Shown in pieces: positions 47,823-59,300 of a stretch of 64,000 nucleotides of DNA. Under the pieces are notes generated by a model, which was not told the origin of the DNA, searched no databases, and saw only the letters and a program-made list of their open reading frames with translations. The stretch's first letter is position 1, and each line of letters opens with the position of its first letter. The position numbers were made by a program, and so were the translations under genes. Origin of the DNA: Yponomeuta sedellus. Its lineage: Eukaryota; Arthropoda; Insecta; Lepidoptera; Yponomeutidae. The stretch covers positions 17,019,486-17,083,485 of the forward strand of contig OW203722.1 of the NCBI GenBank assembly GCA_934045075.1, read 5' to 3'.

Positions 47823-48730
47823 AAATTCTTTATTGCACTAAAAACAAATTTTGTACAAAGGCGAGCTTATTACTAGATAGTATTATTTTGATACAAATTT
47901 ATGATTTAATTTGGGAATAGCATTTGGTAATGTGCTTCCTAATATCTTCTTGAATATGTCGTTAACGAAATATATGATTAACCCTTATGATACCATCACA
48001 CTAGTATAATACTTATGATTCCACCTTAAATAGCTTATACCGGGCTTGTTTGATTTTGCTTGGATCTACATCATTTTTTAAGGTTATACCTACAAAAACT
48101 TTTCTATTAATTTCCCTATTAATATTAAATTGTGAAATTTGGATGAGCACCTGAAACGTGTTTTTTAAGGTATTTATAGTATGTTTTATGTTTATACTCG
48201 TAAACGTAAAAAAGCAATATACGCGTCGAATCGATAACCTCCTCCTTTTTTGAAGTCGGTTAAAAACAATATAAACTCACGTCTGAGACCAGGGTCTGCC
48301 ACTTGAGACTATCCTGACACATTTTGATTTGACTTTCTCGTGAGAATAGTAATACACACAAACTTAATGGGATTACAGCGTATTTATTCCCAATAGAATA
48401 ACAACAAAGAATGGGTCTGAACCAAACCTCTTTTTCAAAGTAACAAAATTAATATTTGATGTACGGAACCGTACCAGAGTTCGACTCGCACTTGGACAGG
48501 TTTTTTGAACTAAAATTCCAATATGGACGTGGCGCCACCTGTTAGTTTTCACACGTACCTTGCGATAAGAATCAATTTTGGTTCACCCAAGTTAAGGGTT
48601 GTTAGTAGATGGCGGGCCTATCGGCTGAAGGGTAGTTTTGGGATAGGGGATGAAAAGGTTTTGTTAGTTATGGTTTGTCTTTACTAGGTGGCACTATGCT
48701 GATAAATGTATTACAATAAAGTGAAATAAA

Positions 48731-48778
48731 AGAACAGAATATCCTAGTTTGAGACTTATTATTAGGATATTCTGTTCT
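48731..48778. repeat. Perfect 16-bp inverted repeat
   Basis: Arms 48731-48746 (AGAACAGAATATCCTA) and 48763-48778, 16-base loop. Confidence 0.85.
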
Positions 48779-48884
48779 ATTGTTACCAGACAAGGATAAC
48801 ATACATAGTTATACAATAAACGAGTCTAATTGCGATTATTTATTGTTTAAAAAGTAATAACCTTATTTCCCGACGTTTCGAAAT

Positions 48885-49010
48885 ACTAAGGATACAATAA
48901 ACATGGGAATACGCCCAGACTGCAGGTATTTATATATTTGTACAGCAGCCCTCCGTGGGAATCGTATCCACGAAACTGAATACCGCTAGACCTTGATTAT
49001 TAATAACCTA
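48885..49010 (-). mobile_element. Decayed tRNA-headed SINE, family C
   Basis: ACGCCCAGACTGCAGGTATT, CCTCCGTGGGAATCGTATCC, TACCGCTAGACCTTG. Confidence 0.5.
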
Positions 49011-49792
49011 ACCCCCAAATTCGCGTTACTAGATAGGGGTTAGATAAGTGCCAAGTAAATTGATAGATAGCTGGATTGATAATCCAATTATTTACATTTT
49101 CACATAGACATAAAAAAGTTGTTAAACAAAACAAAAGAAAAGGACAGACTCAGAAAAGCAGAACATAAATATAGGGCGCTCTCTTGAATTTTAATAATGG
49201 AGTAAAACAGTTTCACTGCTAGGTCTTTGAGACAAAAATATCTAAAGGTTTAGGTAATAAAATTGCACTGGACCAACGAAGCAGTTAAAACGTAAAGGTA
49301 GAAGTAGCAAAAATTACTGATAACAATGTTTCTTACTAACCATTCGTTTTTGGTAATTTTGTAATATATATCGAGTGATGTAATTTTCCAAGCAAGTAAT
49401 TAGCGCACCACATATGATTAGTGCCATGAAACCATCTGTCTCTACGACACTATAGGTACGCGCTAGAATCTAGAATAAAATATAAAATCATTAAAGAGTC
49501 TAGCGCAACAGCTTCAGCTTGAAATGGCTGAAGATAATAATGATGTGCGTAGATTATACGGTCCCCGAGCAAGGAGTTAATCTAACATCAGTCAGGTGCT
49601 ATTCCTCTGGTTGATTATAAACTTCAATCAAGTGGTGCGGCTAGAACCTGCACTGTGCATAGGTTGCGTCACTTGCACTCTCTTACATTGTAACACCTGC
49701 GCCCTGCGCATAACTATGCTTATAGGGGCACATTGGAGAATAATGTAAACGATTGAGAGGAGACAACCTTTACAAGACTTGCGGTCAGATGT

Positions 49793-49809
49793 TATAAATA
49801 TTTCACGTG
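49793..49809 (+). promoter_or_regulatory. TATA-like box with adjacent CACGTG upstream of ASH
   Basis: TATAAATA at 49793-49800 is followed three bases later by CACGTG (49804-49809). If used, it would give a 5' UTR of roughly 420 bases. No strong initiator is seen about 25-30 bases downstream, so this is only a candidate. A CAGGTG E-box lies further up at 49593-49598. Confidence 0.25.
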
Positions 49810-50065
49810 ACCGATCTCTACGCATACTAGATAATAATAGGTAGCAAAAAGATGGTGATAATAAGACAATAGACACAAAAGCGTTTTACAGCACCAAACA
49901 GTAACAACTTCTACACCGACCACTACAAAAGCAAACCTTGTCGACAAGAACAAGGTAATGGACAGGATAATTATGCGCAACGACGTGCAACAATAGAGCT
50001 TACCGGGCCGTTCCATAGCATAATAAGCGCCGCGGTGTTTTGATCGGAGCAACAAGTAGCAGAGA

Positions 50066-50250
50066 GGGGTAGGGGGAGACGGGCGCAAGCGCGCGCGCCG
50101 GGCACGCGCCCCACCGCCCGCTCGAGCGGCGCGCGCGCTACTTAGAGCAGGGGGTAGCCGCCGCCTCCGCCAATCCACCGGCAACCTCCGCGCCGCACGC
50201 ACACGTGCCTCCCGTTCCACACGACTTGAGACAAGTTCCATATTTACGCG
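50066..50250 (+). promoter_or_regulatory. GC-rich proximal promoter / 5' UTR of ASH
   Basis: The 185 bases before the ATG are strikingly GC- and CpG-rich (runs of GCGCGC) against AT-rich surroundings. They contain a CACGCG site (50103-50108) and a palindromic CACGTG (50202-50207). These match the class C/B sites bound by Hairy/E(spl)-type repressors, which act on achaete-scute promoters in Drosophila. The transcription start is not visible; the 5' UTR share of this block is inferred from position only. Confidence 0.55.
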
Positions 50251-50823
50251 ATGCCGATGACGGCGATACAGACCTACCAAGCGCTCGGTGTAAACAAACT
50301 GGCGCAGCATCAGTTGGTTCAACGCAAGCTGGCACCGGCCCCCGTTGATGCTGGTCGCTGCAAAAAGAAGTCATCTTATCTTCATCAGCCGTACCCAGCT
50401 CAACCGGCTTCCGTGGCCAGACGGAACGCTAGAGAGAGAAATAGAGTGAAGCAAGTAAACAACGGATTTGCACAACTTCGTCAACATATTCCATCAGCTG
50501 TGTCCGCAGCTTTGGTTGGCGGAAGGGGAGCTTCTAGAAAGTTAAGCAAAGTTGACACGTTGAAACTGGCTGTGGAATACATTAGAAGTCTGAAACGACT
50601 TTTAGAAGAAAGTGAAGATGGTTGTTCTGACCAGACTACTTTGGGACTATCATCTGGACCGCAAACTCCGCCCTCGTCTGAAACATCTCATTCGCCAGCT
50701 CCCTCGTTTATCTCCGATGGTTCAGCCGGCCCCACCTGTCATGATGTTTATGATGCCTACGAACCCATGAGCCCTGAAGATGAAGAGCTTCTCGATGTCA
50801 TATCGTGGTGGCAGCAACAGTGA
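50251..50823 (+). CDS. ASH: Achaete-scute homolog, class A proneural bHLH transcription factor (190 aa)
   Basis: Encodes a 190-residue achaete-scute family protein. Seen in the sequence: a basic region at residues 55-67 (VARRNARERNRVK), helix 1 at about 68-82 (QVNNGFAQLRQHIP), a long loop with the AS-C-type GASRKLSKVDTLK junction at about 92-105, and helix 2 to about 119. An acidic Ser/Pro/Thr-rich linker follows, and the protein ends in the diagnostic AS-C carboxy motif (SPEDEELLDVISWW, residues 174-187). Family knowledge: these nuclear proteins heterodimerise with Daughterless and bind CAGSTG E-boxes to specify neural and scale/bristle precursors; coding regions are normally intronless, as here. 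The first ATG is followed by a second in-frame ATG two codons on; either may be used. Which lepidopteran paralog (ASH1, 2, 3) is undecided; asense is unlikely because the protein is short. Length and intact ends indicate a functional gene. Confidence 0.97.
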   Translation: MPMTAIQTYQALGVNKLAQHQLVQRKLAPAPVDAGRCKKKSSYLHQPYPAQPASVARRNARERNRVKQVNNGFAQLRQHIPSAVSAALVGGRGASRKLSKVDTLKLAVEYIRSLKRLLEESEDGCSDQTTLGLSSGPQTPPSSETSHSPAPSFISDGSAGPTCHDVYDAYEPMSPEDEELLDVISWWQQQ

Positions 50824-50830
50824 TTTACTG

Positions 50831-52259
50831 GTAAGATTACTTTGCAATATTTTAAACTCAATAATAAACTATAATACATATTATTTTTAATGCTAGTTAA
50901 AACTTTGTTAACTTTGAAAGTTATCTGTATCTTTTTATTGATAAGACTTACGAAGTTAGCTGTGGTTAAAAAAATCGTGAATGAATCCTTAAAATGTGTT
51001 TACATTGATATCGGAGCTGAGATAATTCTTATCTTCATAAACAGTTTGCTTTGTCGCGTCGTCTGTAAAATCTTTGGAGTCCTCGCATGCGTTTACCATG
51101 ATATACTTAGCTGGAGAAAAGATAGAATAATCTTTTAAGCGGGATAATGTATTTTTTCAAGACAAAACTTTCCAGAACTTGTCATACAATCCGTAAAGAG
51201 ATTTTTACCGAGTTGACTTATAAAAAGTCAGGTAGAAACCTAAAAATCGTAAAATTTTCTATATCGCCTTCAAAGTTATAGACTTTTCGTTGGATCCGTT
51301 AGTCACGGTTACCTAGCAGGCGACCCTGCTCCTTTATGTTGCACAATTTGAATGGGGCCTCACGATTTATCCTCCTGGCAAAAAGCAAACACATCCCCGC
51401 ATTGTGACTGCGCATTGAACCATTCGGATAGAACCTATCCCTTATATATGTGTAGGTGGATTTCATTGTTGAATTAGGACGACACAAAAGGTTGTCCTCA
51501 ACAATGGCGAATCTTAAAATATGTCCCTTTTCATAAGTGCTAGGTAGATGTTTTTTATCAACAATTTCCCAGCCACCTCTAACTAAAATCAAGTTTCAAG
51601 AACATAGTTAAAATGTTGAGAAGGGCCCGCATTCTCCCATCACCCGCGGTAGCCCGCTTGCAAGCAGCAATTACTTCTAACAATCTTACCGCACGCTCCC
51701 GTATCATGTAGTGAGAAAATTGCACATAAAAATTGACTACTTTTCTAATAATAAGTGGTCATTGAAGATTGCTCTAATTCTACGTAAGTGGAAACAGGTT
51801 CACCAAAGTGACTTCGTTTTTTTTTTTTAAATGCATCAGCATGGATGCATGTCGTCTGGTTCTTAAAGGTTTTCAACAGCCGCCATATGGTCAACCTAGT
51901 GGATTAAAAGACAGATTGCTCTCAGTCACCCGGTAGCGCAGTAAATTGAACTCGCAAAAAACCAATATGGGCCGCGCCACCGACTGTTAATTTATTGTAC
52001 CGGAAGACGAAATCTCAAGAGGAAATAGAAGGGCGGTGAGCTCAGCACACGTGTTACAATATTTGCTAAGCTCTATGCAAACATCTGGTGATATACTAAT
52101 ATCGGTATCATGGGAATTCACCTTCCGACTAAACGTTGTAGGTATTTATACTTATCGAGGCTCCGATAATAAAATAGAAAATCACTGTCCTCATCGATGT
52201 TGAAGAAACGAATTGTATCTTCGGAAATCATTCTCAATTATCGTTTTTCTTGTTCTCAG
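50831..52259 (+). other. Candidate intron in the ASH 3' UTR
   Basis: Seven bases after the TGA stop is a good donor (CTG|GTAAGA, intron starting 50831). The best downstream acceptor is a long pyrimidine tract ending CTCAG at 52259 (TTTTTCTTGTTCTCAG|G). The interval is AT-rich and has no recognised repeat; it includes an AATAAA at 50863-50868 that could alternatively end a short unspliced transcript. Splicing after the stop codon is inferred, not shown. Confidence 0.45.
50863..50868 (+). terminator. Proximal poly(A) signal after ASH
   Basis: AATAAA 40 bases after the stop codon. It would give a very short 3' UTR if the 3' UTR intron is retained; otherwise it lies inside that intron. Confidence 0.4.
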
Positions 52260-52755
52260 GAACCGTGCATTACGGAGATCAAAGTGCGGCCATCGGGCGG
52301 CTTGGTGATTGTGAAAAAACGAGTATTCGCCTTAAGAAGGTCCCGAACGACTCTGAGGCGCGGCCTGCCCGGGAGAGACTCTAATTAACCGCAATCAGTA
52401 TATTCCTAATGAGAGGGGATAATGGTGGCCTATAACGACCCCATCGAGGCATTCCGCCGAGACAGCTTCGACCGAGTAGCATTTCATACATCGATGGAAT
52501 AGCGATACCAAGACTGATCATATCAATATGTTCCCATTGCGCATTTAGATGTATCAAAAACAGCTGTTAGTGATTCATCAATACCGCTGTGCCTTTAGTT
52601 TTGTAGTTGTGACGTATTACTTCCAAATACGCATTTTAGTCTTTAGTAAATCTCTATTATTGTTATCTAGTCATTAGTTCTTAAGTTTGTAAATAATAAA
52701 TTTATCGTTTAATATTAAGTTTCGAGCATTAATAAAGTCTGTGATAGTTTATTGC
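52260..52755 (+). other. Candidate terminal 3' UTR exon of ASH
   Basis: Downstream of the strong acceptor the base composition changes: the first 250 bases are clearly less AT-rich than either flank and non-repetitive. The block ends with AATAAA at 52695-52700 and again at 52731-52736, the latter followed by a GT/T-rich stretch suited to cleavage at about 52750. It also contains CAGCTG at about 52561. The open frame through it (ending about 52385) has no recognisable domain. Transcript data are needed to join it to ASH. Confidence 0.4.
52695..52736 (+). terminator. Distal poly(A) signals (two AATAAA)
   Basis: AATAAA at 52695-52700 and 52731-52736, with T/GT-rich sequence directly after the second. 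Likely 3' end of the spliced ASH transcript if the terminal exon is real. Confidence 0.4.
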
Positions 52756-53767
52756 AGACTTGGCCATGTCAATAAGATCAGATTTGCATTGAATATGAAC
52801 AATTTATATTGTAAGTTTTTAACCGTAAGAAAGATTCCTATTAATTTAAGGTTTATTCTGTAAGAGCTCTTAGCCATTACGTATGGTGTACAAAATTATC
52901 ATTGACGACAGAAAGTACCTACTTACAGTAAATAAATAAAAAGCAGTAATGAAACTATTCAACGTTTTCTTTCTTTTTCATTTTCTTCCTTTATCTCTAA
53001 TATTATTTTACCCTGGCATCCAATAAAGCCATGTCAATACGAGTATATATAAACACAAGCAAAAGCAGTATCGATGTCTACCATGTAATTTGCTGATCTT
53101 TAGCCATTAATTCATTTAATTAGTTCAAGAAATATCAACCCCTGTAATCAATTTAGTTTCTTTGACAGCATTCCGCAAATTTATTTTATCATATTTCAAT
53201 GAGTATTGGCAACTCTAGAAAAGGCTGAATCAAATGAAATTATTTGTTTGGATACTAAGTATACTCAATTATTGAAAATACATACTTAGACGGCATCAAG
53301 AGTTACTGTCTTACATGTATTTAAATCTACTGAACTCTGCTTTAAAGGAAAATACGACCGCTTCTCAAGTATAATAAATAAAGAGAGAAATGTTAACTTC
53401 AATTTAAAGAATACGTATGGGACGTAGAAATAAGCTTTTGAACTACTCAAAAGAAGAGTTTGATTGTGTGCAGATATCCCTCTCCGCAGAAAGTGTAATC
53501 AGTGACATGAGTTTCGTTTCTTAGTTTAGTGGTATGCTCAACATATTTATAGTAGATAAAATGAACAAGGCTCTTCAATTCGTAATAATGAATTTCAAAA
53601 TATGACATTATGGTATACTAACATAATGGAACTAAAATAGAAAAAGATAGAAAAAAATATGACAACCATGATTTCCAGTTATGGATTTAGGAGGTCCGAA
53701 TTCACTTAATCTTTCTTTCTTTATTACACAATAAACCTAAATAAATAAATTAAATATTTACCTAAAA
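52756..53767. other. ASH 3' flank, nothing recognised
   Basis: AT-rich unique sequence. Confidence 0.4.
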
Positions 53768-53988
53768 AGCCTATAAACGTCCCACTGCAGGGCACAGGCC
53801 TTCTCTCAGTGAGAGAGTACCTATGGGCTTAATTACCGCGCGTGCCTACCGCGGAGTAGCAATTTCAAGCGCTGAACTATTGAAACACCACAAACACTTA
53901 GGTTTCGTCACGATGTTTTCCTTCAGCGTTAGCGAGTAGCATTGCTATTAAAACTTCACAAATTTCCGTAACTTAGACAACGAAATTA
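53768..53988 (-). mobile_element. tRNA-SINE family A, minus strand, tRNA end lost
   Basis: CTATAAACGTCCCACTGCAG, GGCACAGGCCTTCTCTCAGT, GCGTGCCTACCGCGGAG, CACGATGTTTTCCTTCAGCG. Confidence 0.8.
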
Positions 53989-56617
53989 TTCGTAGCGTTC
54001 TTATATTTGTCACTGTAGGTACTATTATCCTGATCTTGGTTAGGTCTGCATAGAAAAAAAATATGACAACGTAATAATTGCCGACTAGTAAATTAAGGGT
54101 GGTTTTAATATGGTAGAACGAGAGAATGAAACAGATACTTAAGTACTTAACTCTGATTGCTATTATTGTTTCCCAAATGAACACACACAAAGTTGCTGTG
54201 CAAAATTACGGCAAATCCATATAAGGCAATTGGTACATAATAACAAAAGCTGCTTTTTCTACACGTGCCTCGACTCAGATTGCACATGGCAGAAAAGAAG
54301 CAAAGGAAAACAAGCAAAACCAAAGAAAGAACGCAATCCCCTAAAACGAGCTGAGGGGTTTTGATTTTGAAAAAGACAATCCGGAGCGATCACGTATCCC
54401 ACCGCCCATTGCAAAAATCATATCGCAATAGTAATTTTCGAGGATGTTAACCATTATTGGTGGATATTTCCGTTCGGGGCGATGTTTAATTGTTGCAGCA
54501 AACTCGTTGCTGGGGCGATATGAAAACGGGATCGACTAGATGCGACGGAAGTAGGCCGCGTACACCTGTGAAGTTTCGCGACTGTTCATACGTGGCTAAA
54601 ACTGCTGCGAACTTGTCAAAAACTATTCAGCAGTAAAAGCAATTTGAGAGCTTCAGTCACGTTCTTTGTGGCGCCATAATGTCAGAATTTTACTACTAAT
54701 GTAGGTATTGGAATGACCCGACTTTTGGCGCGCTTGCGTATCATGTTATCTATACTTTAAGTTCAACCAAGTTTAAATAGGCTGTTATTTGAGTTGCCTC
54801 GCATTGACTTTTTTCTGAAGCTGTCTGCACTGAAATCATCTCAATGCTGAAGCTTATTTCAACTTTCTGTCCAGATAATAAATTCATCGTTGGTTTTAGA
54901 TTTTAATCGATTGGAAAAGTGGAAAAACGTTCTTGATAAGTCCAAAGTCAGGTTACCAGAAGTTCGAACCGAACACATGGCATGTAAGTCTCGCCATTAA
55001 TTCGCTTTATATTAATTGTCGGTTAGTATGCGACACTGCATCCGTTTGCCTCAAAATTGCTTCTCATTACGCCGTCCGTCTCGACTCACGTCTAGGATAA
55101 CTGGTTGAAGCCTCTTGATATTTCAGCGGGTTTTGCCGACAAGTCACCTTTATACTGTAACGATGTACTTTGTAAATTTACTTCACGATAATTTATCTAA
55201 CATAGCATCTGAAACATCACCAAAACGTCGGGAATAAAAGTAATTGCCTCATGGTGATGTGGCGTAATAACGGCGAGACGCTTGCTACTGGCTGCGCTGG
55301 CGAATACTAACGGAAACCCTATTCTATTTGCTAGCAGTGATTAAAATTAAGGAGTTTGCCTGGGATTTTGTTTACTTCATTGAGGACAAGTGTTTAATAA
55401 AAGTTAATCATCAATCAATGTACCTGCGTATTGATGCATAAAAGTGAAACCATCAGCAAAATATCTATAAAATCAACTGGTTCGCGAAGTAGATAAAACA
55501 CACAAAGAGCATCCGTCAAAGGAAACACTCAATGACACTGTTGAAATTAAGGACACTGCAAACCCGTAATTACAGCCAAGTTTGACTTTATTACAGGTTA
55601 TTCCTCGTTAACTTTAAGATTAAAAACTCAAGTTGATTATGTCGAAATTTTCCTCGGCATCTCCTATATTTACTCTAACAATTGTGACATTTAACCGTCG
55701 TATATCTTAGTTGACTGTCACCAAGGTTCTTTAATTAAAACAATTAAAATCTTCTTTCTAATTAAGAAAGTTAAGTCCAAGCGAGACCAATGCTCGTAGT
55801 CTTCGGGTAACTTCGGCCGGTTTCGGCGTCGTTCGTGCGTTGAGGGCACGCGACACGCGCGCGCGCAATTTGCCTGAGTTTCAGCTGCCGAGCTGCGTTA
55901 ACCAAAAAGAAATTTTAAATGTAAAACTCTCTTATAGGAAATTTATTTGTTTTTTCGCGGGCAAAGTGGAAATCGAATCGGGTCAAGGTCTATCTTTGTT
56001 TGTGGAACAATATGGTCGTAAACATTATGGCATGTGCCGCATGAAGCCGGTGGCAAATTATTCGGAGCCAATTTTGACTTCTGATCTTGATTATCCCCTT
56101 GTTTTGTCTTTTCCTTTTAGTAGATTAGCTACATTTTTCTACTTCGTTTTAGTTTCTTTATAAATGCATTAATTCAAATTTAGACATGATTTCTTTTATA
56201 TTGACCAATTTATCACAGCCCTTGAGAGCAAGTGTAGTAATATCGGCGTCAATGAGCTTATGACCCAAATCCCTTGGGCTTGGGCGGCGACGGCGCACGC
56301 GCCGGCTATTTTCGAATATCGAGCAAGTTCAAGTGTATCGGCTAAGGACTTGTTGGTTGGCTGTCGTACCTTTAACCTTTTTTGTCGGGACCACTTTTGA
56401 AATGGTATTGGTAATGCAAAAGTCACCCTACATGTTTTCTTTTATCGAGAGAGACAATTTTGTATTTTTCTTTAGGTAGCGAAACTAAATATTACCTAAA
56501 GAGCTAAATATTTTAATAAGCTCTCTGAGAGATGGCTTGTGGAAGACGGGACATATTACGATTCATCTCCATCTTCTTGTGGTGCCATCGCCTATCGGGG
56601 GTCGGCTACCATTGTTA
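53989..56617. other. Intergenic; two blocks of possible regulatory interest
   Basis: 54300-54560 (CAATCCGGAGCGATCACG, CCACCGCCCATTGC) and 55800-55900 (GGCCGGTTTCGGCGTCGTTC, GACACGCGCGCGCGC) are CpG-richer than the surroundings. The 107-codon open frame at 55840-56163 starts in the latter but has no recognised domain. Confidence 0.4.
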
Positions 56618-56668
56618 CCAGTATGACCCTTAAAACGTTCTTCTAGTTCGTTTTAAGGGTCATACTGG
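56618..56668. repeat. Perfect 20-bp inverted repeat
   Basis: Arms 56618-56637 (CCAGTATGACCCTTAAAACG) and 56649-56668, 11-base loop; preceded by a retroposon-like GTGCCATCGCCTATCGGGG. Confidence 0.9.
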
Positions 56669-58854
56669 GTGACCGGGTCACATTCTTAAAGTTCTTCTAC
56701 ACCCAGGTCTCCTCGGCCTGGTAATTTTCCCTACAGGATCAATGAAATTATTCACACGATCATTTTTTTCTGCAAATCCACATTTCAAAGCTTCTAACCA
56801 TTTACGCATGTTCTGAGTCAGTGTCCACGCTTTGCTAGAATTATTCGCACAAGAAAACCATAAGCTAATTTCGCTTTCTTCATTGGCATACAAATAAGTT
56901 TTAAAGTCAAGCGTAATCCAACAACAATTCGAATTAATCATCTTGATACCAATACAAATAAAGTTTGAGTCCTCAATAAAAGTCCATTAAGAACCTTTAA
57001 TGAATTGGAACTCGGTGGCAGGTACGATTTCCAAACTATCTCGAACATCTCTGCCCAAAATTCTTATAAAATAACAATTATATCACAAGGAACGTGAGCG
57101 TACGACATTTTGTCCCTTCACTGAGGAATCTCGTAAAACTCCCCTTATGACCAATTTTTTTTGCTGTTGCTCCTTTTAAGGCGTTTTATTTTTGGGACGG
57201 ACGGTCGAATTTGAAGTCAAGGTAAGAAACTGAAACACCAGATAAATAGTCATTGTTAGTAACTAAACTACTCCGTATTTTTTTATTCATAATTCCTTTA
57301 CTGATTTGTGAGACACAAGTACATAAGTACAGATGTTACAAGTTAAAAATACAGTTTCTTTTGAGCTCTACCTAAATAGGCATACAAATCTTGTGTCAGA
57401 AGAATTAAAACATTTAAATAATCTCATGCAATAACAATAAAATACAGAATGTCATAGATTTAAATTCAGAAAATACCAAATGTCAATGATAAAACATTTA
57501 TGTTTTCTGACTGAATATTCTACTAAGTAGTCAGTTAATAAGACGAAATAGTTGCATTCACAACTAGCCAGTCTTTCCACATTATAGGCACCTACGTTGG
57601 CAAAAGAGAATAAGCAGTTAAAATTCTTGTTAAAATATATGAAAACTTAATAGTTGTATAATATAATTGCAGTAAAATAAGTCTTATTAGTCTCGGACTG
57701 CACAAAACGTTTTTACTTTAAAGAAATGCCGATAACGTTGACGCTATTCAAATAATTGGGACCGATACAAGAGGCGACGGTCGTTCGGCTCGTTTTAATA
57801 AACCACATAAAAATCGTTGAGGAAACTTGTTGGGACAGAAACGTGTGCCGCTGATGATGGCTACTTCCATATTGATTCGAATACCTACTATTAAATATGT
57901 GTACAATAAATCATTATCATCACACTAAGGAGTACACAATGTTAGGTAAAAAATGGTTTGGCTTACATTATGTACTCTTAAATATAAACCAAAATTAATT
58001 TAATTACAAAATGATCTGCTTGGCAGGAAAACATCTTGTTAAAATATCGACTTACGGTATTATTTATCAAAACACGATTCCTAAAAAAACTGTGGTAAAA
58101 TAGTCTGTGATGAAGGGAAAAACGTAACCACTGACTAATTAAGTGAACTCTCTCTCTAAGGTGTGTTTTAGAGGATTCACGTTTTTTTATAAATAAGATG
58201 TTTAAAGTTTTTATATACGAGTATTTAACTACAGTTAGAAGTTGCCACTGGAAACTTAAAAACTTACACCAGATGTAAGTGACGTGATTATGTATAAGTA
58301 GTATACGCTGGAGTGCCTAGTTCAAACTTTTAGATGAAGAAGGCATGTAGAGAGTTTAGTCGGCTTAATCGAATGGAAAGACAAGCCAATACGTGCGAAA
58401 GCAACTTCGCACTCTATATTTTATATTCTAAGCAACTGGTTTCCCACCACCTATTAAAATACTGCTTAAATAGATCCAGAATAAGGAGGACTTAGGAATG
58501 TACTTATTGAAAAATATCGCTCCACCATGTTTCACGATCATTTGTACTTGTAGGGCCATCTAGAGCTTACTTATGGTTATTCGTAATTATTGACCCATTT
58601 GTAAATATCCTTTCAGCACTTATTTATCGCTGGTAGAAAATGTTAAAGCAATTTTAGGTTCCCATTGAGTGCTTCTACCAATTATGTAGATAATATCTCC
58701 ATAAAGAAGATGCTTCGACAAACATTTCTATATAGCCTTGGTGTGCTCTTGTGTATTTGGCGAAATAATCTATAAATAAAAGCAAGAGACAGTCACATAA
58801 AGTACTCAGTTCTTATTGAAAAATAAAATAAGAATAATGAAAAAATAAAATACA
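56669..58854. other. Intergenic; scrap of repeat J
   Basis: 58355-58412 (TTAGTCGGCTTAATCG, GAAAGACAAGCCAATACGTG) matches 22055-22110. The rest is AT-rich and unrecognised. Confidence 0.45.
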
Positions 58855-59000
58855 CACATACATTTATTAAGATGCAAGTATACACCTACAATTTTTTTTT
58901 TAGTTTTAGACTACACAACGTTATTATCCCTAACGTTATGTAGTCTTAAACTAAAAAAAAGTGTAAGTGTATACTTGTATCTTTAATAAATGTATATATG
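58855..59000. mobile_element. Fold-back MITE
   Basis: Arms about 58855-58924 and 58930-59000 pair almost throughout (TTTATTAA..GATGCAAGTATAC; GACTACA..AACGTTA). Only a 5-7 base loop separates them. Confidence 0.85.
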
Positions 59001-59056
59001 TAGTGCGTAAGAGAAATGTCTTAATATTATTAGAATACTATTAAATATTAAACTCT

Positions 59057-59287
59057 TTATACTGTTTTTATTTTTAATGCACTAACCCGTGCTAAGGACA
59101 ATTTAAAAACCTATTTAGAGGCTAAAAATTCCACCCATGCCAATTTCGAACCTCTTGAGGTTCGAAATTTCACTGATGCCGGTGAGTCGCCCATTAGCTC
59201 AGTTGGAAAGAGCGCTGGCACGGATAGCCAGAGGTAGCGGGTTCGAATCCCGGCATGGGTAGATTTTTTGCCCTCTAAATAGGTTTT
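59057..59287 (+). mobile_element. Family B element, full length, 13-bp target-site duplication
   Basis: AT-rich arm, GCACTAACCCGTGCTAAGG, then inverted ends 59103-59140 and 59252-59287. The best-preserved tRNA core (59190-59262) has A box TAGCTCAGTTGG and B box GGTTCGAATCC. Flanked by AATATTAAACTCT at 59044-59056 and 59288-59300. Confidence 0.9.
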
Positions 59288-59300
59288 AATATTAAACTCT

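Larger units (their letters stand above)
47823..49792. other. ASH 5' flank; few repeats
   Basis: Contains a 16-bp hairpin (48731-48778) and a decayed family C SINE (about 48885-49010). CACCTG lies at about 48535 and CAGGTG at 49593, both E-box type. 49000-49790 has nothing else recognised. Confidence 0.45.

Noticed and set aside
49792..50374. Antisense open frames (176 and 78 codons) overlapping the ASH promoter and start
   Set aside because: Arise from GC-rich low-complexity DNA (Arg/Ala-rich) and overlap the well-supported ASH reading frame.
59190..59262. Possible functional tRNA gene (good A and B boxes)
   Set aside because: Anticodon loop ACGGATA lacks U33, acceptor and T stems have mismatches, and the unit is repeated within family B elements with target duplications.
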